NCBI GenBank assembly: GCA_034435675.1 | Contig: DAOTWP010000166.1 | Location: 1 to 23,869, forward strand | Direction of reading: 5' to 3' | DNA length: 23,869 nucleotides | From: DAOTWP01 sp034435675 | GTDB taxonomy: Bacteria; Chloroflexota; Anaerolineae; Aggregatilineales; Phototrophicaceae | In this document: positions 15,154 through 23,405 of the stretch, piece by piece | Layout: each line of letters starts with the position of its first letter | Numbering within the stretch: the stretch's first letter is position 1 | Program-made: the position numbers and the translations under genes | Notes under the pieces: generated by a model | What the model was told of the DNA's origin: nothing | The model's input: only the letters and a program-made list of their open reading frames with translations | The model's database searches: none

Positions 15154-15403
15154 CGATGATAATCCTCAACTCTTGCATTACAATTACCAAAGTTGCTGTG
15201 CCGTGTGCGCGGCGCTTTCACCTGCATGCGCGCCAACACCAAGCAGCAACACACATCAGCGGGCTGTGTGCTGAACGCATCTGCAACTGCATACCTACAG
15301 GTCCACAGACCGGCTGAGTGCATATCCGAAAATTGTAGCAAAGATTCTGTCCGGCGGCTCAGCAGCCTGGCAGCTTGGCGGATTTACACTGGAGAATCGA
15401 ACG
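15154..15403. other. Divergent intergenic region between moaC and ftsY
   Basis: This is 250 bases without a convincing gene. On the minus strand an extended -10 motif, TGCTACAAT (15332-15340), could start a moaC transcript near 15325 with a leader of about 170 bases. The longest local pairing I see in that leader is a 5-bp GGCGC/GCGCC stem, so I do not claim a riboswitch. On the plus side, the ftsY ribosome binding site TGGAGA precedes the GTG at 15404. No strong plus-strand promoter is evident. Confidence 0.4.
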
Positions 15404-16306
15404 GTGGGTCTATTCCGTAGTGGGATGTCGAAAACACGCCAGTCGTTTTTCGGGCGGCTTGCCCGCATGCTGAGCAGTGGCAACATTGATGACGATACGT
15501 GGGATGAAGTCGAGGCAGTGCTGCTTCAGGCAGACCTCGGTGTGGATACCACGCTCAAGGTTCTGGACGAACTTCAGCGCCGGGTCACCAAACAGGGCAT
15601 CAAGAAGAATGAGGACTTGCAGCACGAACTGCGCAGCGTCTTACAGGATCAACTGCGCACCCCCCCGGTGATGAACATCAGCGGGCGTGAACTGTCCATC
15701 GTGCTAATCGTCGGCGTCAACGGCAGCGGCAAAACCACCACGATCGGTAAGCTGGCGCACCGCCTGACACTGTACGGGCGCAAGGTGATGCTGGCGGCAG
15801 GCGATACCTTCCGCGCTGCGGCAATTGAACAGCTTCAGCAGTGGGGCCAGCGCGCCAATGTGCCTGTCGTCGCAGGCAAACCGGGCAGCGACCCAGCGGC
15901 GCTGGTCTTCGACGCTACCGCAGCGGCAAAAGCGCGCGGCTATGACATCCTGATTGTAGACACCGCCGGAAGATTGCACACCAACTTCAACCTGATGGGT
16001 GAACTGGCGAAAATCCGGCAGGTGTCGTCAAAAGTCATCCCCGATGCGCCGCACGAGGTGCTGCTGGTGCTGGATGGCACCACCGGGCAGAACGCTTTGC
16101 AGCAGGCGAAAGCGTTTAAGGAGATGATTGACATCACGGGGGTGATCGTCACCAAGCTGGACGGCACGGCAAAAGGCGGCATGGTTTTTGCCGTCTACAA
16201 CGAACTCGGACTGCCGGTGCATTATGTCGGGCTGGGCGAGAAGATCGACAATCTGGTGCCATTTAACCCGGAAATCTTCGTGAAAAGCGTCTTTGACGAG
16301 AACTAA
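15404..16306 (+). CDS. ftsY: Signal recognition particle receptor FtsY
   Basis: This 300-residue SRP-family GTPase docks SRP-ribosome complexes at the membrane for co-translational insertion. It has an N-domain (about 10-85) and a G-domain with GVNGSGKT (104-111), DTFRAAA (134-140), DTAGR (186-190), TKLDGTAKGG (250-259) and the FtsY-type closing GLGEKIDNLVPF (277-288). It lacks the long acidic A-domain of E. coli FtsY, as many bacteria do. Membrane contact would use the short basic N-terminus. The GTG start at 15404 has TGGAGA eight bases upstream. The next gene begins five bases after its stop, so the two are probably co-transcribed. Confidence 0.97.
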   Translation: MGLFRSGMSKTRQSFFGRLARMLSSGNIDDDTWDEVEAVLLQADLGVDTTLKVLDELQRRVTKQGIKKNEDLQHELRSVLQDQLRTPPVMNISGRELSIVLIVGVNGSGKTTTIGKLAHRLTLYGRKVMLAAGDTFRAAAIEQLQQWGQRANVPVVAGKPGSDPAALVFDATAAAKARGYDILIVDTAGRLHTNFNLMGELAKIRQVSSKVIPDAPHEVLLVLDGTTGQNALQQAKAFKEMIDITGVIVTKLDGTAKGGMVFAVYNELGLPVHYVGLGEKIDNLVPFNPEIFVKSVFDEN

Positions 16307-16311
16307 TCGCA

Positions 16312-17115
16312 GTGCACGAGATCATCAGCAGTTTTCAGAATCCTCGTATCAAATTGATTAAGAAGCTGCGCGACAAACGTGGACGCCAGCAGGAAGCCCG
16401 CATTGTGGTGGATGACACGCGCGACCTGCTGCGGGCGCTGGAACACGGCTGTCAGGTGGATTTTGCGCTGTATTGCCCGGCGCTGCACAACGCGGACGAC
16501 GACGCGGTGCTGGCACAGCTTAACAGCGTCCCGGTCTACACCGTCTCGCGCGAATTGATTGAGAAAACCAGCTATCGTGATAGCCCCGGCGCGCTGCTGG
16601 CAGTGCTGCACGCCCCCGCCATGCCAGCACTGGCAGCGCTGGATGCAGCGCAGCATCCGTATGTGCTGGGACTGGTAGGGCTGGAAAAACCGGGCAACAT
16701 TGGGGCACTGCTGCGCACGGCTGACGCCGCCGGGTTTTCGACAATCTTCTTGATTGACACGGCGCTTGATCTTTATAATCCGAATATCATCAGAAGCAGC
16801 ACCGGCGCGTGTTTTGTGGGCAATGTTTACGCCCTGAGTACGGCGGAGGCGCAGATGTTCTTTAAGCTGCGCGGTTACAGCGTCTTCTGCGCGGATGTGC
16901 AGGGCGATGTGAGCCTGTTTGCGGTGGACTTTGGAGCACGCAGCGCCGTGATTCTGGGTGCCGAAGACACAGGCTTGAGCACCACATGGCTGGCAGTCGC
17001 ACAACAGCGTGTCAGGATCCCGATGATAGGTCAGCTTTCCGACTCGTTGAATGTGTCTGTCTCCGGCGCAGTTCTGATGTATGCGGCACTGCGGCAGCGC
17101 AGCACACACCGCTGA
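16312..17115 (+). CDS. SpoU/TrmH-family RNA 2'-O-methyltransferase
   Basis: This 267-residue SPOUT knot methyltransferase probably methylates a ribose in rRNA or tRNA using S-adenosylmethionine. An N-terminal substrate-binding domain (about 5-100) starts with the typical NPRIKLIKKL. The knot domain has motif 1 EKPGNIGALLRTADAAG (125-141), motif 2 ILGAEDTGL (214-222), and motif 3 IPMIGQLSDSLNVSVSGA (236-253). Size and domain order fit the RlmB/TsnR/23S rRNA methyltransferase group. The exact target cannot be assigned. It starts at GTG 16312, five bases after the ftsY stop, with only a weak ribosome binding site, so coupling to ftsY is likely. Confidence 0.92.
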   Translation: MHEIISSFQNPRIKLIKKLRDKRGRQQEARIVVDDTRDLLRALEHGCQVDFALYCPALHNADDDAVLAQLNSVPVYTVSRELIEKTSYRDSPGALLAVLHAPAMPALAALDAAQHPYVLGLVGLEKPGNIGALLRTADAAGFSTIFLIDTALDLYNPNIIRSSTGACFVGNVYALSTAEAQMFFKLRGYSVFCADVQGDVSLFAVDFGARSAVILGAEDTGLSTTWLAVAQQRVRIPMIGQLSDSLNVSVSGAVLMYAALRQRSTHR

Positions 17116-17160
17116 CGCATCCACATCCAACCAAAACGACGAACGACAGGTAAGCGACTG

Positions 17161-17207
17161 AAAGGAGTGGCGGTTATCCCCACGCATAACCGCTGTTTGA
17201 CCGTATG
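17161..17207 (+). promoter_or_regulatory. Structured prfB start region: SD, hairpin, start codon
   Basis: A strong AAAGGAG (17161-17167) lies 37 bases before the prfB ATG (17205-17207), too far for normal use. Between them, GCGGTTAT (17170-17177) and ATAACCGC (17186-17193) form a perfect 8-bp stem with an 8-base loop. Folding that hairpin leaves 13 bases between the ribosome binding site and the ATG. The 11 bases directly before the ATG contain no alternative Shine-Dalgarno sequence. Confidence 0.55.
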
Positions 17208-18317
17208 AATGTCATCATCAGCCAGCTAAAAGAGCTGCTCCGGCAGATTAACGAATTGATGCGGCGCATGCATATTGCTGCGAAGAAAGAGCAAATGCTC
17301 GCGCTGGAAGCGCAATCCACCGCGCCGGAATTCTGGAATAGCCCGGAACAGGCGCAGAATGTCATGCAGGACATCGGCAGGCTGAAAACCGAGGTCGAAT
17401 ACTGGGAAAAGCTGCGCACACGCCTTCAGGATGCGCTTGAACTGGCAGAAATCGAAGATGCCTCGCTGGAAACCGAGTTGAACAGCGAATTAAAGGCGCT
17501 TAACGTGCTGGTTGAAAAAGCCTCGCTTCAGGCAATGTTCACCGGACCCTACGACAACAATGATGCGATCTTCACCATTCACGCGGGTGCAGGCGGCACA
17601 GAAGCGCAGGACTGGGCACAAATGCTGGAACGTATGTATCTGCGTTGGGCGGAGCAGAACGGCTATAAGGTCGAGATTCTGGAAGAAAGCGATGGCGAAG
17701 AAGCGGGCATCAAGAGCATGATGATGAGCATTCGCGGCAGCTTTGCCTTTGGCTACCTGCAAAGTGAGCAGGGCGTTCACCGGTTGGTACGCCTTAGTCC
17801 GTTTGATGCCGCTAACCGCCGCCACACATCATTCGCCAAGGTTGAACTGTGGCCCGACATGCAGGGCAAAATTGACATCGAAATCAACGAAAAGGATCTG
17901 CGCGTTGACACTTACCGTTCCAGTGGCGCGGGCGGGCAAAACGTGCAGAAAAACGATACTGCCGTGCGTCTCACCCACATCCCCACCGGACTGGTCGTGC
18001 AGTGCCAGACCCAGCGCAGCCAGGTGCAAAACCGTGAGCGAGCGATGCAGATTCTCAAAGCGCGCCTGTTTGAGATGGAACGCAAGAAAAAAGAGGCGGA
18101 ACTGGCGGTACTCAAAGGGGAAACCGTGGACGCCAACTTCGGTAACCAGATTCGTTCCTATGTGCTGCACCCCTACCAGATGGTCAAAGATCACCGCACC
18201 GACTTTGAAACCAGCAACACTAGCGCGGTGCTGGACGGACGCCTGAACGATTTCATGGAAGCGTATTTACGCCTAAAAATGCAGCAGACCCAGATGGTTA
18301 ACGGCAGCGCTAAATAG
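17205..18317 (+). CDS. prfB: Peptide chain release factor 2 (no programmed frameshift)
   Basis: This 370-residue class I release factor recognises UGA and UAA and triggers peptide release. The RF2 codon-recognition tripeptide is Ser198-Pro199-Phe200 (RLSPFDAANR). The catalytic GGQ is Gly243-Gly244-Gln245 (SGAGGQNVQKND). The N-terminus aligns in length with E. coli RF2 (AAKKEQ against its DAKKER), but the reading frame is uninterrupted, so the classic in-frame UGA and +1 frameshift used for autoregulation are absent. The frame has a TAA at 17187 and no other start between it and ATG 17205. The start region is structured. It follows the RNA methyltransferase gene by 89 bases. Confidence 0.97.
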   Translation: MNVIISQLKELLRQINELMRRMHIAAKKEQMLALEAQSTAPEFWNSPEQAQNVMQDIGRLKTEVEYWEKLRTRLQDALELAEIEDASLETELNSELKALNVLVEKASLQAMFTGPYDNNDAIFTIHAGAGGTEAQDWAQMLERMYLRWAEQNGYKVEILEESDGEEAGIKSMMMSIRGSFAFGYLQSEQGVHRLVRLSPFDAANRRHTSFAKVELWPDMQGKIDIEINEKDLRVDTYRSSGAGGQNVQKNDTAVRLTHIPTGLVVQCQTQRSQVQNRERAMQILKARLFEMERKKKEAELAVLKGETVDANFGNQIRSYVLHPYQMVKDHRTDFETSNTSAVLDGRLNDFMEAYLRLKMQQTQMVNGSAK

Positions 18318-18398
18318 GCATCGTGCGAAAACCTGGCTCGATACGCCGTGAATGAGACGGATTGCAGGAATGTTACAATAAAACACGTGACCACAAAC

Positions 18399-18427
18399 TT
18401 GACACGATCCGCGCTTGCGTTTATCAT
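18399..18427 (+). promoter_or_regulatory. Near-consensus promoter P1
   Basis: TTGACA (18399-18404), a 17-base spacer and TATCAT (18422-18427) form a strong sigma-70-type promoter. The predicted start is at 18434-18435, on or next to an ATG, 270 bases before rpoC. Confidence 0.75.
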
Positions 18428-18434
18428 GCAAACT

Positions 18435-18464
18435 ATGAGAGACAATCAATTCAAGTCTCCATAA
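18435..18464 (+). CDS. Possible leaderless 9-codon leader peptide
   Basis: An ATG begins seven bases after the P1 -10 box, exactly where transcription should start, and opens MRDNQFKSP followed by TAA (18462-18464). There is no ribosome binding site. Such a leaderless mini-ORF could be translated and affect downstream transcription or rpoC expression, but a short ORF by chance is equally possible. There is no composition signal (no run of one regulated amino acid) typical of amino-acid attenuators. Confidence 0.25.
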   Translation: MRDNQFKSP

Positions 18465-18542
18465 ATTCCCCATAAACCGCTCCGACAATTGCCTTGACAA
18501 TCTTGTTCAAGGTCATTATACTATTGTCTACTTAAGATTGTC
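18441..18542. repeat. Cluster of five GACAAT/ATTGTC hexamers around rpoC promoter P2
   Basis: GACAAT occurs at 18441-18446, 18484-18489 and 18496-18501, and its reverse complement ATTGTC at 18523-18528 and 18537-18542. Two copies extend to a perfect 9-bp inverted repeat, GACAATCTT (18496-18504) and AAGATTGTC (18534-18542), whose centre (18519) falls on the -10 box. Five hits of one hexamer in about 100 bases are far above chance (roughly 0.05 expected). A regulator operator array is the simplest reading. Confidence 0.6.
18494..18522 (+). promoter_or_regulatory. Near-consensus promoter P2 of rpoC
   Basis: A perfect TTGACA (18494-18499), a 17-base spacer and TATACT (18517-18522) give the best promoter in the window. 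Transcription would begin near 18529, giving a leader of about 176 bases before rpoC. The -35 box overlaps one GACAAT copy, and the -10 box sits at the centre of the inverted repeat. Confidence 0.85.
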
Positions 18543-18704
18543 TGAGCTTCCCGGTGAAATTCCATAATTGCCATGCCGCATCTTAAACGACTTGCCACAG
18601 GTATTTGTGCCGGTAAGTTCTGCCGTCTCCGCATGCTGTTCGCACCCAAACCAAATAGCAAGCCATCCGCGTTTTAACCTGCATAGCGCAGAGGAGGATC
18701 CGCC

Positions 18705-21700
18705 TTGGAGGCGAAAGAGTTCAGCGCACTGCGCATCAGCCTGGCATCTCCGGACGAAATCCGGGCATGGTCATATGGTGAAGTCACCAAGCCTGAAACG
18801 ATCAACTACCGCCGTCTGAGACCGGAAAAGGACGGTCTGTTCTGCGAGGCAATTTTTGGTCCGACCAAGGACTGGCAGTGCTACTGCGGGAAGTACAAGA
18901 ATATCCGCTATCGCGGCATCGTCTGCGACAAGTGCGGTGTTGAAGTGACCAAAGCATCAGTACGGCGTGAGCGCATGGGGCATATTGAACTTGCCGCACC
19001 GGTCGCGCATGTCTGGTATACCCGTCGTGTTCCCAGCTATCTGGGGCTGCTGCTGGACATCAGCCGCCGCAACCTTGACCGCGTGCTGTATTTCGCGCAG
19101 TATGTGATTACATCGGTGGATCAGGATGCGCGCCAGAAAGCGCTGGGGCGCATTGACAAGGAACTGAAGCAAAAAGAACAGGAACTCGGCGGCGATATCG
19201 AAGATCATCTGGAAGCGATCCGCAAAGAACGCGACACCGTGCTGAGCGGCTTTGAAGAGCGTATCAAAGAGATTCACGCGCATTTCGACAATGAACTGGC
19301 GCGCCTGAGCGACCAGCTTATACAGGAAGCGCAGATTATCCAGCAGCGCATGGACACGTTGATGGGTCAGGTTGCGCCGTCCGACATCAACTTTGAGACA
19401 ATGGAAATGGTCGTCGTGGCGCGCGGTGAACAGGTCACCAGCGACCAGCTTGCGCGGGTGCAGGATGCCGTCAATTCGTACCTGGGTGATTTGCAGGCAG
19501 AGACCGAAGCCATGCGCCAGCAGGAGTTGGAACGGTTGAATGCCGAGGCAGATACAATCACCAACAGCGCCTCGTCAACCATTGACAGCCAGCTTGGCGA
19601 ACTGGACACGCGTCTGCAAACTATCCGCCAGAATGCGCAGAAACACAAGGACGAACTGGAAAGTCTGGAAGTCCTGCAATTCCTGTCGGAAACGCGCTAT
19701 CGCGAACTCAAAAGCCGCTTTGGGCAGGTGTTCCAGGCCGATATGGGCGCTGAAGCGTTCTATGAAATCCTGCGCAACCTGAATCTGGATAAGCTGGCAG
19801 AGGAACTGTGGCGCGAAGTGCGCAATACGCGCTCGAAACAGCGCAAGAAAAAGGCGACCAAACGCCTGCGCGTGGTCGAAAGCCTGCGCAAGAGCAATAA
19901 CCGCCCGGAATGGATGATTCTGACCGTGCTGCCGGTCATCCCGCCGGATTTGCGCCCGATGGTACAGTTGGACGGCGGACGCTTTGCCACCAGCGACCTT
20001 AACGACCTTTACCGCCGCGTAATCAACCGCAATAACCGTCTGAAACACCTGCTGGAACTGGGCGCGCCAGACGTGATTGTGCGCAATGAGAAGCGCATGC
20101 TGCAAGAAGCAGTAGACAGCCTGATTGACAACAGCCAGCGCGGCAAGGCGCTCAGCCGCCGGGGACGCCGCGAATTGAAATCGCTCAGTGATATGCTGAA
20201 GGGCAAGAAGGGGCGTTTCCGCCGCAACCTGCTCGGCAAGCGTGTGGACTATTCAGGGCGTTCGGTGATCGTCATCGGTCCCAAACTGAAACTGCACCAG
20301 TGCGGGCTGCCCAAGACAATGGCGCTGGAACTGTATCGTCCCTTCGTCATCAGCCGGTTAGTGCGCCACAGCTATGCCAGCAATGTTAAGGGCGCCAAGC
20401 GCATTATCGAGCGCGAAAAACCCGAAGTCTGGGAAGTGCTGGAAGAGGTGATTAAAGAGCGCCCCGTGCTGCTCAACCGTGCCCCTACCCTGCACCGGTT
20501 GGGTATTCAGGCATTCGAGCCGCAGCTCGTCGAAGGCAAGGCAATCCAGATCCACCCACTGGTTTGTTCGGCATTTAACGCGGACTTCGACGGCGACCAG
20601 ATGGCGGTGCATGTGCCGCTGAGTGACCGCGCTGTTGAAGAAGCGCGCACGTTGATGCTGAGCACGAAGAACCTGCTCAAACCCGCGGACGGGCAGCCGA
20701 TTGTCGGTCCGTCCAAGGATATGGTGCTGGGCTGTTTCTATCTGACGATGGACCCGACAGCAGAACTAATCGCCCTGCGCGAACGTGCCGATGAATTCCG
20801 CAGCTTTGCGGTGCTGCAAGACCCCAATGTGCGCGTAGGCGTGGCATTCCGCACGAACGGCTACTACTGGAGCCAGTATCGCGACGTTCCGGGGCTGCAA
20901 ATCTTCAAGGACACCATTGAAGAAGACGAGAACGGGCGGCAAAAGGTTACGGAAACCGCCATCGATCGCACGATTCGCGCACTGGTGGAAGGCGAGGTGG
21001 ACTGCATGCTCGCCAACGCCTATGAAATGCGCAGGCTGCTCAAGAAGGAAGGGTTGGAGGCGCATATCGCCATCACCAACCTGCACGAACGCCGGCTGGT
21101 CGTGGACATGGACGAGGTCGAGTTCCTCTACAACATGGGCATGATCGAGCTGCATGCGCCGATCCTGCTGCACAACGTCTATGATCACCGTGAACCGCAG
21201 GCAGACCCGGAAATCACCACAGTAGGGCGCGCTCTTTTCAACCGCATTCTGCCTGATGAACTGCGCTTCGTCCAAGAGACAATGGGCAAAAAGCAGCTTC
21301 AGACTCTGGTCGCCAAATGCTACCAGCGTATCGGCTCGGACCGCACAACCGACATTGTGGATGCGATTAAGAATATCGGCTTCCGCTATGCGACGATTTC
21401 CGGCACGACGATTGCCGTAAGCGACCTGACCGTTCCCGACGAACGCGACGATATTCTGCGCAGTGCCGAGGACGTGGTCGAACGCGCCGAGCGCGACTTC
21501 CGGCGCGGGCTGCTGACGGAAGAAGAACGCTACCAGATCACGATTGACGAGTGGAACAAGGCAAAGGACCGGCTGCAAGACCTGATCCGCGACGCGCTGG
21601 ATCCCTTTGGTCCGATTGCAATCATGGCGATCTCCGGCTCTACCAAGGGCGGTTTCGGTCCGATCACGCAGCTTGCCGGGATGCGCGGGCTGATGGCTGA

Positions 21701-23306
21701 CCCATCCGGTCGCATCATTGACCTGCCGATCACCAGCCACTTTCGTAAGGGGCTGACCGCGCTGGAATACTTCATCTCGACACACGGCGCACGTAAAGGT
21801 CTGGCGGACACGGCGCTGCGTACTGCGGACGCCGGGTATCTGACCCGCCGCCTGGTGGATGTGGCGCAGGACGTGATCGTCAACCGCTGGGACTGTGGCA
21901 CGAAGAAGGGCATCATCATTGACCGCGATGAGGACATCGCCGGGCAGAAGATTTCCGAGCGCATCATCGGTCGCTGCGCAGCGCAGGATATTTACGACCC
22001 TGACACAGGCGAACTGATTGTGGCGCGCAACGGCATGATTGATGAGGATGTTGCCGAACGCATCGAAAAGACCAAAAGCATCAAGACGGTTGCCGCGCGC
22101 AGCCCGATGACCTGCGACCTGATTCACGGTATCTGCGCGCTGTGCTACGGGCGCGATCTGGGTACAGGCGATATGGTGCAGATTGGCGCGGCGGTGGGCA
22201 TCATCGCGGCACAGTCCATCGGTGAACCGGGCACACAGTTGACTCTGCGCACGTTCCACACCGGCGGTACGGCACAGGCAAGCGGTGACATCACCACCGG
22301 TCTGCCGCGTGTGGAAGAGCTGTTCGAGGCGCGTAAGAAACCCAAAGGCGAAGCGGTAATGACCGACATCGGCGGCATCGTGCGGCTGAGTAAACGCGAA
22401 GGCGTGCGTATCGCCAGTGTGGTCGATGAAGAGGTCTTCAACGAGGAATTCAAGATTCCCGTGGGCTGGGAGACGCTGCTTGATGATGCCACCGACGATG
22501 TAACCGCGGATGTGCCGTTCAAGGAAAACGATATACTGGCGTGGTCTCCGGATCAGAGCGAGAAGCTGATCGCCAAAGCAGGCGGCACTGCCCACCGCGA
22601 AGGACACACGATTTATCTGGTGTACCGCCGCCGCCAGGAAGAGGAATATGAGATTCCATCCAGCGCTCGGCTGATGCACAACATCTACGACGGGGCAACG
22701 GTAGTGCCGGGGCAGCAGTTGACCGAAGGCAGCAAGAACCCGCACCGCATCCTGCGCGTGCTCGGTTCACACGCTACACAGTTGTACCTGCTGAACGAGG
22801 TGCAGAAGGTTTACCGTAACCAGGGTGTGAACATTGCCGACAAGCACTTCGAGATCATGATTCGCAAGATGCTGTCGAAAGTGCAGATCACCAAGAGCGG
22901 TGACGGCGAACTGCTGCCGGGCGAACGCATTGACCAGCTGCGGTTGCTGGCGCGAAACGAGCTGCTGCGCAAGGAAGGCAAGGAACCCGCCAGCGGCGTG
23001 CCGGTACTGTTGGGCATCACCAAGTGCGCGCTGGAAACAGACAGCTTCCTGTCGGCGTCCAGCTTCCAGCACACGATCAAGGTGCTGGCGGGCGCGGCGA
23101 TTGAAGGCAAGGTGGATCAGTTGTACGGGCTGAAGGAAAACGTGATCATCGGCAAGCTGATCCCGGCGGGCACGGGCTTCCACACCTACCAGGACCGCGA
23201 ACTGGTCGCGCCGGATGTGACACTGGAGGCGCAGGGCGCGCTGGACTTCATCGAAGAGGATTTCGACGATGCCGACGCCTACGACGAGAGCATGATGAAC
23301 ATGTAG
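18705..23306 (+). CDS. rpoC: RNA polymerase beta' subunit
   Basis: This 1533-residue subunit forms the catalytic clamp of RNA polymerase. Zinc site 1 is Cys59, Cys61, Cys74 and Cys77. The Mg-binding NADFDGD has Asp627, Asp629 and Asp631. Zinc site 2 is Cys1064, Cys1137, Cys1144 and Cys1147. Between VITS (134-137) and FLSETRYREL (326-335) is an insertion of about 185 residues, largely charged coiled coil with a short non-coiled break near APSDINFETMEMVVVARG. E. coli has only a short linker there, and Thermus carries a different large insertion in the same general region. The start is TTG 18705, with GAGGAGG seven bases upstream. There is no in-frame ATG that keeps the N-terminus. rpoB is not adjacent. 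A strong terminator follows the stop. Confidence 0.98.
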   Translation: MEAKEFSALRISLASPDEIRAWSYGEVTKPETINYRRLRPEKDGLFCEAIFGPTKDWQCYCGKYKNIRYRGIVCDKCGVEVTKASVRRERMGHIELAAPVAHVWYTRRVPSYLGLLLDISRRNLDRVLYFAQYVITSVDQDARQKALGRIDKELKQKEQELGGDIEDHLEAIRKERDTVLSGFEERIKEIHAHFDNELARLSDQLIQEAQIIQQRMDTLMGQVAPSDINFETMEMVVVARGEQVTSDQLARVQDAVNSYLGDLQAETEAMRQQELERLNAEADTITNSASSTIDSQLGELDTRLQTIRQNAQKHKDELESLEVLQFLSETRYRELKSRFGQVFQADMGAEAFYEILRNLNLDKLAEELWREVRNTRSKQRKKKATKRLRVVESLRKSNNRPEWMILTVLPVIPPDLRPMVQLDGGRFATSDLNDLYRRVINRNNRLKHLLELGAPDVIVRNEKRMLQEAVDSLIDNSQRGKALSRRGRRELKSLSDMLKGKKGRFRRNLLGKRVDYSGRSVIVIGPKLKLHQCGLPKTMALELYRPFVISRLVRHSYASNVKGAKRIIEREKPEVWEVLEEVIKERPVLLNRAPTLHRLGIQAFEPQLVEGKAIQIHPLVCSAFNADFDGDQMAVHVPLSDRAVEEARTLMLSTKNLLKPADGQPIVGPSKDMVLGCFYLTMDPTAELIALRERADEFRSFAVLQDPNVRVGVAFRTNGYYWSQYRDVPGLQIFKDTIEEDENGRQKVTETAIDRTIRALVEGEVDCMLANAYEMRRLLKKEGLEAHIAITNLHERRLVVDMDEVEFLYNMGMIELHAPILLHNVYDHREPQADPEITTVGRALFNRILPDELRFVQETMGKKQLQTLVAKCYQRIGSDRTTDIVDAIKNIGFRYATISGTTIAVSDLTVPDERDDILRSAEDVVERAERDFRRGLLTEEERYQITIDEWNKAKDRLQDLIRDALDPFGPIAIMAISGSTKGGFGPITQLAGMRGLMADPSGRIIDLPITSHFRKGLTALEYFISTHGARKGLADTALRTADAGYLTRRLVDVAQDVIVNRWDCGTKKGIIIDRDEDIAGQKISERIIGRCAAQDIYDPDTGELIVARNGMIDEDVAERIEKTKSIKTVAARSPMTCDLIHGICALCYGRDLGTGDMVQIGAAVGIIAAQSIGEPGTQLTLRTFHTGGTAQASGDITTGLPRVEELFEARKKPKGEAVMTDIGGIVRLSKREGVRIASVVDEEVFNEEFKIPVGWETLLDDATDDVTADVPFKENDILAWSPDQSEKLIAKAGGTAHREGHTIYLVYRRRQEEEYEIPSSARLMHNIYDGATVVPGQQLTEGSKNPHRILRVLGSHATQLYLLNEVQKVYRNQGVNIADKHFEIMIRKMLSKVQITKSGDGELLPGERIDQLRLLARNELLRKEGKEPASGVPVLLGITKCALETDSFLSASSFQHTIKVLAGAAIEGKVDQLYGLKENVIIGKLIPAGTGFHTYQDRELVAPDVTLEAQGALDFIEEDFDDADAYDESMMNM

Positions 23307-23342
23307 CCGCGCATTGTACGCCGGTTGCAGCATGTAACAAAC

Positions 23343-23380
23343 AAAGCGCGGGAGCCTGGACGGACTCCCGCGTTTTTGTT
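23343..23380 (+). terminator. Rho-independent terminator of rpoC
   Basis: CGCGGGAG (23347-23354) pairs perfectly with CTCCCGCG (23365-23372). AAAG/TTTT pairing extends the base, and TTTTTGTTT follows (23373-23381). It lies about 40 bases after the rpoC stop and is the clearest terminator in the window. Confidence 0.9.
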
Positions 23381-23405
23381 TCTACACCGCCCCCACTCCC
23401 GCGCA

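Larger units (their letters stand above)
18318..18704 (+). other. Upstream regulatory region of rpoC (387 bases, no conventional gene)
   Basis: The region is AT-rich compared with its flanks. It holds two near-consensus promoters (18399-18427 and 18494-18522), five copies of GACAAT on either strand, a possible 9-codon leaderless ORF (18435-18464), and a leader of about 176 bases from the second promoter to the rpoC start. I see no clear terminator after prfB and no strong attenuator hairpin in the leader. No rpoB, tRNA or ribosomal protein gene is present. Confidence 0.7.

Noticed and set aside
15154..15330. Possible molybdenum-cofactor riboswitch in the moaC leader
   Set aside because: The leader is long enough, but I could find only a 5-bp stem and none of the conserved elements I could recognise, so I do not call it.
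15138..15341. 67-codon minus-strand ORF overlapping the moaC start
   Set aside because: It starts at TTG without a ribosome binding site, has a Cys-rich low-plausibility sequence and overlaps a well-supported gene.
17167..17208. GTG-initiated 13-codon upstream ORF before prfB, ending in a TGA that overlaps the ATG
   Set aside because: Its GTG directly abuts the AAAGGAG, leaving no spacing for that site to be used. The N-terminus does not match RF2, so it is not the frameshift leader of prfB.
20766..22745. 659-codon open frame on the minus strand
   Set aside because: It lies entirely antisense to conserved rpoC sequence and shows no domain features or ribosome binding site.
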